Below, in pieces: positions 16,696-22,547 of a stretch of DNA of 22,547 bases. Source of the DNA: Candidatus Acidiferrales bacterium. GTDB lineage: Bacteria; Acidobacteriota; Terriglobia; Acidiferrales; UBA7541. The stretch spans positions 1 through 22,547 of the forward strand of contig JASHWB010000355.1 of NCBI GenBank assembly GCA_030044295.1. Reading direction: 5' to 3'. The position numbers and the translations under genes are program-made. Every line of letters starts with the position of its first letter. Positions within the stretch are counted from its first letter, which is position 1. Below the pieces are notes generated by a model. That model made no database searches. It was not told where the DNA came from and worked only from the letters and a program-made list of their open reading frames with translations.

Positions 16696-19185
16696 CTACA
16701 GCGTCGTGTCGAACGACATCCGCTCGATCATCGCATTCAAATCCGCCTGCGCCTTGTCCCGCTGCGCCGAATAGTCCGCCGATTGCTTTTGCAGCGTGGC
16801 CAGCTGCGTCTCTTCATCGTTCAACTGCTGAACGTATCGTTGCGTAAGCGCCTTCTCTTCCGCAGTTCCCTTCAGCGCCTTCAAATTCTCGCGCAGGCGC
16901 TGCTGGTCATCGAAGATTTGCTGCCGCTGGTTTTCTCGCTTATTGATTTCATCCTGCAGTGCGGCCACTTTGTTCTTTTGGTCGATAACTTTCTCGAGCG
17001 CCTCCTGAATTTCCGGCGTGATCGATTTCTGACGCACAAACACAGCCAGCAAGTCACCGTTCATATTCGTCAGTGCGTAGCTCGTCGATATCGGCCTGAC
17101 CTCGTGCAGGTCAAGCGTTTGCGTCTCTTTGGGACCTACGTCCACGATGAACCGGTACGCGGTCGAAGTGGTTTCCTCTGGTTGAGGTCCATCCTTTTCC
17201 AGCGCCCACCCAGTCCGTAACGGATGTTCGATCACCACTGTTCGCGGCGTCGTATCGTCGTCCTTTACTGTGTAGGTTGTCTCCTGCCGCGTCTCCCTGG
17301 TTTGCACCATCATTCCGTGGCCAATGCGCACGCTTGTTACTGGCTCCGAGGCGGACTGCGAATTCGAATCCACGCGCACTCCCAAATCACTTGCGTACGA
17401 AACCAATCGCCTCTCGCCCGGCTTAATCGGATCGGTCAAACCCTCGCCTGCGAACGTCTCATCCTCCAGCACGCTAAAGCTGCCTCCATCGAGCGTTAGC
17501 CCGCTCGTGTTCGTTAGCCAGATCGCACGCAGCGGCCGCTCCGACCCCAGCGACGCATTCCAGAGCGACACTTTTTGGGCCTTCACGTGCGCCTGTACAA
17601 TCGGAACCAGCGCCGATTCGTTCTTGCCAATCGTCACTCGATCCTTCAGCTTGTATTCGAATAGATCGCCGAGTTCGATTCCGCGCGCCGCCGCTTCCAT
17701 CTGTCGTCGTGCCTCGTCAATCGACATCGGTGCCGGCGCGCCCAAACCTGCGATGATCCCACCGGGAACTCCTGTTCCGCCTGCGACGCCGGTGCCGGAT
17801 GCTTCATTTCCGCCCAGCTCGTTGCCCGTCCCCAGGTTACCGGCGCGTTCGGAGGATACCGTCGCGGTTTCCGTTTCGATTTCAGGCGCTCGCGCCTCCA
17901 CCGTCACGGTCTGCATGCTTGACCCTACTCCTAGCGTCAAATCCTGTGTGCTCTGATGCCCGCCGCCGAGCGATACCCCCTGCATCGCGGTTGTTTGGAA
18001 TCCCGGTGACGAAGCCTCCAGTCGATAACTCCCTCCTTGCACGTCGCCGAACTCGTACTTCCCTTGGTTGTCGCTCGTTGTCGTTGCTACCACTTCACCG
18101 CTCGCGTTGTAAAGTTTCAACTGCGCCCCCGAAATCGCCGCGCCACTCGCGTCCGCCACCTGTCCCGAGAGCGCGCCGACTCCACCCTCCATCGCGCTCT
18201 CATGTGTCTGCGGCGTCAGCTGCGCGTTCTCCGGCAGCGGTACCACCGGCCGCCGCGAATAGTACGGCTGCGAAAGCTGCTGAATGAACGACTGCGGCGC
18301 GCCCGCCACAAGCGACAACTGCACGTTGTTCCAATTTTCTCCCACCGTATTGTCCACGATCGCCCAGCCCTGCAGCAGCGGATCATCGCCCGCCTTCGAA
18401 GGCAACACGATGCGATACGTCGTCTTCCAAATCGGCACCTCGCTGATGTAGCTCACGTACAGCTGGCGCTCGCCCGTTCCCTCCGTCTGAATGGTCATCC
18501 TCCGCAGATCCGCTTGCCGCTCGGAAGCGAGCAACGACAAATAATTCTGCACTTCACCCGTCACGTCGCGGTCCGCGAGCTTTACGGTTACCGCTGGCGT
18601 GATTTCCACGCTGCGCACTTCGCCCGTATCGCTCACCACAGTCGCGAGCGCCACTTGCTCCGTCGCGCCTCCCATCACGTTTGTCTTCTGTTCCACGCTC
18701 AACAGTCGTCCCGTAATCGTGCTATTCCCGCTATGAATTTCCAGCCGCGCGCCGCGCAACGCGCCGTAAAACTGCGAGACGTCCGTGTTTTCCGCCAGCG
18801 GCAGCCTCAGTGCACCCAGCCTTTGGCTCAGCGGCGCTTCCGAGTTGTAATTCACGCCCGCGATGCGCCCGCCCCCGAGGTCCAGCACCGTCAGCGAGCT
18901 CAACACGTCGTTCAGTTGGCCGCTTGTAAAATCGATGCTGACGCTCTGGTCTCCTCGCACCATTCCTTCATGCTCGAAATAGCCGACGCCGCTCTTGTAC
19001 AGGACCACTCGCTCCACCGGCAGCCTCGTCGTCGATTCGCTCGGCCCAGCCGCCGGCTGCGAGCTTTTGGGGGCGGCATTGCTCGGCTTCGCATTCGTCG
19101 CCCGTTTCTCTTGTGCCGCTGTATTGCAGGCCATCCCCAATCCCAGCACCAAAAACACGCACGTCCACGCGACAGGCTTTTTCAT
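16696..19185 (-). CDS. DUF4139-type exported protein with inserted carboxypeptidase-regulatory-like domain and C-terminal coiled coil
   Basis: An 829-residue exported protein. A signal peptide covers about 1-24; Cys20 sits in GMAC, a poor lipobox. The first half of the DUF4139 region runs from about 56 (RVVLYKSGVGYFEHEG) to about 312, including SYISEVPIWKTTYRIVLP and NWNNVQLSLVAGAPQSFI. A carboxypeptidase-regulatory-like domain follows at about 337-430 (GALSGQVADASGAAISGAQL, DNQGKYEFGDVQGGSYRLEA), then VTVEARAPEIETETATVSSE, and a Gly-rich linker to about 485. The second DUF4139 half resumes at about 505 (LGDLFEYKLKDRVTIGKNES, TNTSGLTLDGGSF, GERRLVSYASDLGVRVD). Residues about 725-820 are a Gln/Glu/Lys-rich coiled coil. 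Start: AAGGAGG six bases before the ATG. The function of DUF4139 proteins is not established; a cell-envelope role is inference. Confidence 0.82.
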   Translation of the reverse strand: MKKPVAWTCVFLVLGLGMACNTAAQEKRATNAKPSNAAPKSSQPAAGPSESTTRLPVERVVLYKSGVGYFEHEGMVRGDQSVSIDFTSGQLNDVLSSLTVLDLGGGRIAGVNYNSEAPLSQRLGALRLPLAENTDVSQFYGALRGARLEIHSGNSTITGRLLSVEQKTNVMGGATEQVALATVVSDTGEVRSVEITPAVTVKLADRDVTGEVQNYLSLLASERQADLRRMTIQTEGTGERQLYVSYISEVPIWKTTYRIVLPSKAGDDPLLQGWAIVDNTVGENWNNVQLSLVAGAPQSFIQQLSQPYYSRRPVVPLPENAQLTPQTHESAMEGGVGALSGQVADASGAAISGAQLKLYNASGEVVATTTSDNQGKYEFGDVQGGSYRLEASSPGFQTTAMQGVSLGGGHQSTQDLTLGVGSSMQTVTVEARAPEIETETATVSSERAGNLGTGNELGGNEASGTGVAGGTGVPGGIIAGLGAPAPMSIDEARRQMEAAARGIELGDLFEYKLKDRVTIGKNESALVPIVQAHVKAQKVSLWNASLGSERPLRAIWLTNTSGLTLDGGSFSVLEDETFAGEGLTDPIKPGERRLVSYASDLGVRVDSNSQSASEPVTSVRIGHGMMVQTRETRQETTYTVKDDDTTPRTVVIEHPLRTGWALEKDGPQPEETTSTAYRFIVDVGPKETQTLDLHEVRPISTSYALTNMNGDLLAVFVRQKSITPEIQEALEKVIDQKNKVAALQDEINKRENQRQQIFDDQQRLRENLKALKGTAEEKALTQRYVQQLNDEETQLATLQKQSADYSAQRDKAQADLNAMIERMSFDTTL

Positions 19186-19245
19186 GCTGCCCTCCTTGAC
19201 GGCAGGCTATGTACTCGCCCGCCCGCTTATAACCGAATTCGTTAA

Positions 19246-19464
19246 TCACGATTTATTGATGCGTTTAGTACCGCAAATATACGCCTGCCGCTTCGGGTCC
19301 ACGCCGTAGATAGACTCCCCAAGTTCCTTGCTTGTGCCCGGCTTGCCACTCTGTAACGCAAGCGCGTCGTAAACGCAGCCCGAAGGACAGGGTACCGTTA
19401 CCTGTCCTTCACCTGTGCTTACCTGTCCTTCTTTTCTGTTGAAAATCTCCCCGTGGGGGCACAA
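19246..19464 (-). CDS. Doubtful small ORF, 72 codons
   Basis: This frame begins with TTG and encodes two in-frame EGQV repeats followed by CPSGCVYDALALQSGKPG, SIYGVDPKRQAYICGTKRIN and a stop 60 bases before the DUF4139 gene. The sequence is not obviously random, but there is no ribosome-binding site before the TTG and codon usage is less GC-biased at third positions than in the neighbours. It may be a gene remnant or chance. No family is recognised. Confidence 0.2.
   Translation of the reverse strand: MCPHGEIFNRKEGQVSTGEGQVTVPCPSGCVYDALALQSGKPGTSKELGESIYGVDPKRQAYICGTKRINKS
19382..19431. repeat. Three ACCTGT(C/G)CTT direct repeats with one inverted copy
   Basis: ACCTGTCCTT begins at 19400, ACCTGTGCTT at 19411 and ACCTGTCCTT at 19421, a period of 10-11 bases, about one helical turn. 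GAAGGACAGG at 19382-19391 is a perfect 10-base inverted match to CCTGTCCTTC at both 19401-19410 (9-base loop) and 19422-19431 (30-base loop). Only the distal pairing is followed by TTTT (19432-19435). This could be a regulator-binding array or an attenuator-like leader; neither is shown. Confidence 0.6.
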
Positions 19465-19724
19465 GGTGGATGCTTGGTTTGGTGGGTGGATTTGTGCCGT
19501 AAGGGGGGGCAGGTGGAATGAATGGCGGTCAAGGTGGCGATTGTCGGTTCGCGCTCAGAGCCGCGAACCTACTCCGTCGCCGCTTCTCGCCAGCCTTCTC
19601 GCGCCTTCTTTCCTTTTCCTCGCTCCGGGAGGCCAGACGAGACCGCCCCACGTGCCGTTGTCTGCACTCGACCAGGGGCGGAACAGCCAATCAACCTTTG
19701 GTCGGCGTAAGTCACAGAAAACAA

Positions 19725-21488
19725 ATGCACATCCCAAATCAAGGGCGGAACGTCCCGGTGCATCTCAATTCGCCAGTTTTCGCCTGGCTGCTCGCTCTGA
19801 TTGCTGTCGCGGCTTACCCCGCTAACGCGCAATCGGCCAAACACATGAAGCATTCCGCCGCTATGAAATCATCCACGCCATCGAAACTCGTCGTCGCTCC
19901 CGACCTGGCGCAACAAGTCGCCAAGTTCAAACCCATCCACATCTCCTTCGACGAGAGCGGCCTAACCGCCAACGAAAAAAAAATGGTCGATAAGCTCGTC
20001 GACGCCGCGGGTCTCCTCGATTGCATTTATTGGCGCCAAAGCGATCCTGAGGGCCTGAAACTCTATCTCTCACTTGCTGACAAGCACGACCGTCAAAGCG
20101 AGCTGATCCGCGAATATCTGAAGATCAATGGCGACCGCTGGGATCTCATCGACGATAACAGGCCTTTCGTCGGACTCGGATCCATGGAGCCGATGCCGCC
20201 TGGCCATGCCTTTTTCCCATGGGGGATCACCAAACAGGAATTCGATTCATACGACACCGCGCATCCCGATCAAAAAGCAGCACTCTACGATCCCTGGACC
20301 ATCGTCGTACGCGACGGTGAAAATCTGAAAGCAGTTCCCTATCACACCGCCTACCGGGAATTTCTCGTTCCCATGGCGCGGGACTTGCGCGAGGCCTCCG
20401 AGTTCAGTCCCGATCCCGCGTTCGCCAATTTCCTTCGCCTGCGCGCCCACGCGCTGCTCACGGATGATTATTTCCAGAGCGACATCGCCTGGCTCGATCT
20501 GAAGAATCCCAAGTTCGACATCATTTTCGCGCCTTACGAGGTCTATCTCGATGGTTTGCTCGGGGTGAAAACGTCCTACGGCGCATCAATCCTGATCCGT
20601 AACGACGCCGAAAGCCAAAAGCTCGCCGTCTATCAGAAGTACATCCCGCAGTTGCAGGAATCGCTCCCGCTGCCCGCAGCCGACTTGCCATCGAAGCGCG
20701 GCAAGCAATCTCCCATGGAAGTGGTGGACGGAATTTACCGCTCGGGCGACCTCCTCCATGGCTATCAGGCCGTCGCCGACAATCTGCCCAATGACCCGCG
20801 CATCCACGTACTGAAAGGCTCGAAGAAAATCTTCTGGAAGAATTTCATGGACGCGCGCGTCGATGACGTCATCGTGCCGCTCGTGCAGCACCTGATGGTT
20901 CCGAATCAAGCCAGCATGGTCAACGGCGACGGCGTGATGCAATTCGTCATCCTGCACGAAATCTCGCACGGCCTGGGGCCGTCGTATGTGCGCGCTTCGG
21001 GCGGAAAGGTCGGCATCGGTGAAGCCATCGGCCCGGAATATTCGGCGCTCGAAGAAGCCAAGGCGGACGTCGTCGGCATGCGCTGCGTTTATTGGCTCGT
21101 TCAGCATGGCGTCATTCCCAAGGATAAGCTCAACCAAATCTATGCCGGCTACCTGGGCGACTTGTACCGCACCATCCGCTTCGGCATCGCCGAAGCACAC
21201 GGAAAGGGCATGATGATGGAATTGAGCTATTTGGCCGAACACGACGCGATCCGCCGTGATCAGGGCACCGGCCTCTATGAGGCCGACTTCTCGAAAATGC
21301 CCGCGGCGATCGACTCGCTCGCGAAAAAACTGCTGACGCTCGAAGCCACCGGCGACCGCGCGGGTACCGACGCCTGGTTCAAAAAATATGCTGTCATGCC
21401 TCCTGAACTAGCGGCCGCGCTGGCGAAGTGTTCGGACGTGCCGGTGGACGTCGATCCCACATTTGATTTTCACCCCGCGTTGCGGTAG
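19725..21488 (+). CDS. Exported zinc metallopeptidase, M49 (dipeptidyl-peptidase III)-like
   Basis: A protein of 587 residues from the chosen start. A signal peptide (hydrophobic FAWLLALIAVAAYPANA) ends near ANAQ at residue 36. The zinc site is HEISH at 411-415 in FVILHEISHGLGPS, with the third ligand in EEAKAD at 443-448. This pair is the arrangement of peptidase family M49, which removes dipeptides from peptide N-termini. Eukaryotic DPP III has the six-residue motif HExxGH, while some bacterial members, such as that of Caldithrix as I recall, have the five-residue form seen here. Location would be periplasmic or secreted. The frame is open from 19518, but that part is Arg-rich and would bury the signal peptide; the ATG at 19725 puts it at the N-terminus. 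No strong Shine-Dalgarno is present. A VOC-family gene follows 104 bases downstream. Confidence 0.8.
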   Translation: MHIPNQGRNVPVHLNSPVFAWLLALIAVAAYPANAQSAKHMKHSAAMKSSTPSKLVVAPDLAQQVAKFKPIHISFDESGLTANEKKMVDKLVDAAGLLDCIYWRQSDPEGLKLYLSLADKHDRQSELIREYLKINGDRWDLIDDNRPFVGLGSMEPMPPGHAFFPWGITKQEFDSYDTAHPDQKAALYDPWTIVVRDGENLKAVPYHTAYREFLVPMARDLREASEFSPDPAFANFLRLRAHALLTDDYFQSDIAWLDLKNPKFDIIFAPYEVYLDGLLGVKTSYGASILIRNDAESQKLAVYQKYIPQLQESLPLPAADLPSKRGKQSPMEVVDGIYRSGDLLHGYQAVADNLPNDPRIHVLKGSKKIFWKNFMDARVDDVIVPLVQHLMVPNQASMVNGDGVMQFVILHEISHGLGPSYVRASGGKVGIGEAIGPEYSALEEAKADVVGMRCVYWLVQHGVIPKDKLNQIYAGYLGDLYRTIRFGIAEAHGKGMMMELSYLAEHDAIRRDQGTGLYEADFSKMPAAIDSLAKKLLTLEATGDRAGTDAWFKKYAVMPPELAAALAKCSDVPVDVDPTFDFHPALR

Positions 21489-21592
21489 AAGCGAGGAAGC
21501 TGGCCCAATCGTCCCGCGTTCCCTCGAACGCTAATCGCCCACCGTTTTTCCCAAGCCCCGCCCAGAAGCAAACCTCAAAGAAGGAGGAAAGA

Positions 21593-22087
21593 ATGGCTAA
21601 GCAAGTCAAACCAGTACCGGAGGGATTCCACTCTGTGACCCCGTACCTCGCGGTTCAGGACGGCGCACAGGCAATCGACTTCTACAAGCGCGCCTTCGGC
21701 GCGAAGGAAGTAATGCGCATGAGCGGACCTGACGGGAAAGTGTCCCACGCCGAAATAAAAATCGGCGACTCAATCCTCATGCTGGGCGCATCGCCGGCGG
21801 GTAACGAAGTTCGCGCGCCGCAGCCGATGGGCCCGTCGACCGTCAGCATTTTCCTCTATCTCGACAACGTCGATTCAACCTTCCAGCAAGCACTCTCCGC
21901 CGGAGCTAAACAGACACAGCCCCTGACGGACATGTTCTGGGGCGACCGCTATGGCCGGCTGACAGATCCGTTTGGCCATTCCTGGTCGCTGGGCCAGCAC
22001 ATCGAGGATGTGGCGCCGGCCGAGATGGAAAAGCGCGCCAAGGAGGCCATGGCCAAGCAACAGCAGCAGCGAGCGCACACGGCTTAA
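21593..22087 (+). CDS. VOC-superfamily protein, PhnB/glyoxalase-like
   Basis: A 164-residue cytoplasmic protein of the vicinal-oxygen-chelate fold, PhnB-like subgroup. Two beta-alpha-beta-beta-beta modules are visible: SVTPYLAVQDGAQAIDFYKR with FGAKEVMRM and SHAEIKIGDSILML in the first, and VSIFLYLDNVD, GAKQTQPL and GDRYGRLTDPFGHSWSL in the second, ending HIEDV at 136-140. These are hallmarks of the family, whose members are metal-dependent isomerases, lyases or resistance proteins; many, including PhnB itself, have no assigned reaction. The C-terminal tail after 141 is charged and Gln-rich. A very strong AAGGAGGAAA site precedes the ATG, suggesting high expression. It follows the M49-like gene by 104 bases on the same strand. 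The substrate is unknown. Confidence 0.88.
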   Translation: MAKQVKPVPEGFHSVTPYLAVQDGAQAIDFYKRAFGAKEVMRMSGPDGKVSHAEIKIGDSILMLGASPAGNEVRAPQPMGPSTVSIFLYLDNVDSTFQQALSAGAKQTQPLTDMFWGDRYGRLTDPFGHSWSLGQHIEDVAPAEMEKRAKEAMAKQQQQRAHTA

Positions 22088-22156
22088 TCCCGAGCGCGGC
22101 TCGACGCGCAACGGTTTCCGCGGCGCGCGCCAGGATCGACCGTCCGAGAATTGGGC

Positions 22157-22483
22157 TCAGAGAACCGCTTTAATTCCGGCGTCGATCGCGACGTGCGTCT
22201 GCGGGAACCCGTTGATCCGGAAAGCTTCGCCGGATTGATTAGAGAAGTGAAGGAAGCGCGAAATCATGTAGTCTTCGTCGAACTGGCTGAACGCCCTTTC
22301 CGTCTGCCCGGGCGAAAGGCCCAGCGCGGAAAGGGCCGCGGGATTGCCGTAGGCGCCGCTCGCGGCAAGGTAGCGCTCAATCAATTCTCCCAGCTGAATC
22401 TCCGCGCGAGCTTCACCTGGCACGCTGGGACCGCTCCGCGATTTGGGTTGCGAGCGCGGCGACGAAGAAGTCACAGCGCGCAT
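22157..22483 (-). CDS. Hypothetical protein, 108 residues
   Basis: I do not recognise the family. The first 25 residues are Ser/Pro/Arg-rich and probably disordered. The rest looks folded and mainly helical (QLGELIERYLAASGAYG, LSALGLSPGQTERAFSQFDE, DYMISRFLHFSNQSGEAFRI) and ends in a short hydrophobic tail. No signal peptide or membrane helix is seen. The ATG at 22481-22483 lacks a clear Shine-Dalgarno, so the start could lie further downstream. It converges on the VOC gene across 69 bases without a visible terminator. Confidence 0.5.
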   Translation of the reverse strand: MRAVTSSSPRSQPKSRSGPSVPGEARAEIQLGELIERYLAASGAYGNPAALSALGLSPGQTERAFSQFDEDYMISRFLHFSNQSGEAFRINGFPQTHVAIDAGIKAVL

Positions 22484-22510
22484 CTTAACAAATCGTTCAC
22501 CCTACCGCCA

Positions 22511-22547
22511 CGCAAGGCCGGTTTCCGGCGGTCCCAACCGCCTTGCG
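22511..22547. repeat. Nested palindromes at the window end
   Basis: CGCAAGGC (22511-22518) is the exact inverse of GCCTTGCG (22540-22547). Inside, GCCGG/CCGGC (22517-22521, 22525-22529) and CGGT/ACCG (22529-22532, 22537-22540) form two further small stems, compatible with a three-way junction. It lies upstream of the 108-residue gene. It may extend past the window. Confidence 0.45.

Larger units (their letters stand above)
19186..19724. other. Intergenic region of 539 bases between divergent genes
   Basis: It separates the DUF4139 gene (minus) from the M49-like gene (plus). On the minus strand TATAAG (19226-19231) could be a -10 box for the DUF4139 gene, without a convincing -35. On the plus strand TTGATG (19256-19261) and TATACG (19278-19283), 16 bases apart, are a possible promoter giving a leader of over 400 bases. 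Repeats with competing hairpins lie at 19382-19431. A doubtful minus-strand open frame lies at 19246-19464. From 19518 the frame of the M49 gene is open upstream of its likely start but looks non-coding (Arg-rich, no ribosome-binding site). Confidence 0.5.

Noticed and set aside
18037..19245. A 402-codon plus-strand open frame opposite the DUF4139 gene
   Set aside because: It is antisense to a well-supported gene, very rich in Arg, His and Leu, and has no recognisable domain; typical antisense shadow in GC-rich DNA.
19518..19724. N-terminal extension of the M49-like protein from the ATG at 19518
   Set aside because: It would put 69 Arg-rich residues before a clear signal peptide and has no ribosome-binding site; the start at 19725 is better.
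1..22547. tRNA, rRNA, riboswitch, CRISPR array, transposase or integrase
   Set aside because: I looked on both strands and saw no cloverleaf, rRNA-like segment, spaced direct-repeat array, known riboswitch core (including cobalamin upstream of the receptor) or mobile-element protein.

Overview
The window is GC-rich with tightly packed genes and reads as chromosomal DNA of an acidobacterium (Acidobacteriota, probably the Terriglobia/Koribacter side). This is an inference from gene types: a TonB-dependent receptor with an N-terminal carboxypeptidase-regulatory-like domain, a PilZ-like domain of the kind common in that phylum, a lipoprotein with GVYT(A/P)P-type Ig-like domains, a HAD-first FadN-type beta-oxidation enzyme and a GTP-type PEP carboxykinase. 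I see no rRNA, tRNA, CRISPR array, integrase or insertion sequence.

Layout. Positions 1-7800 (minus strand): a fadN-like beta-oxidation enzyme (7800-5377), a repeat-containing lipoprotein (5097-2965), a PilZ-like/TonB fusion protein (2746-881) and the N-terminal part of a thiolase (701-1, running off the window). The thiolase crosses the window edge and so has no stop codon here. Positions 7909-8793 (+): a patatin-like phospholipase divergent from fadN. Positions 8904-9641 (minus): two small hypothetical proteins. Positions 9786-11546 (+): GTP-dependent PEP carboxykinase with a recognisable promoter and a GTG start. Positions 11576-12052 (minus): a half-length AI-2E/PerM-family membrane protein. 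Positions 12404-15741 (minus): a TonB-dependent receptor preceded by a small exported His/Cys-rich protein. Positions 15918-19185 (minus): an exported hypothetical protein and a DUF4139 protein carrying an inserted carboxypeptidase-regulatory-like domain. Positions 19725-22087 (+): an exported M49-like metallopeptidase and a VOC/PhnB-like protein. Positions 22157-22483 (minus): a hypothetical protein.

How the genes fit together. FadN-like and thiolase would supply the last three steps of fatty-acid beta-oxidation to acetyl-CoA, and PEP carboxykinase would allow gluconeogenesis from it. The TonB-like protein, the TonB-dependent receptor and several exported or lipid-anchored proteins form an envelope/uptake theme, but they are spread over several transcription units and I cannot show that they work together.

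I do not find a defence island, biosynthetic cluster or mobile element. The most unusual points are: a carboxypeptidase-regulatory/pre-plug segment inserted into the linker of a DUF4139 protein; a PilZ-like domain on the cytoplasmic side of a TonB protein; a small exported protein predicted to begin with histidine and carrying a CxCxxCHxxH motif beside a TonB-dependent receptor; and a leader region with three ACCTGT(C/G)CTT repeats and an inverted copy that allows two competing hairpins.
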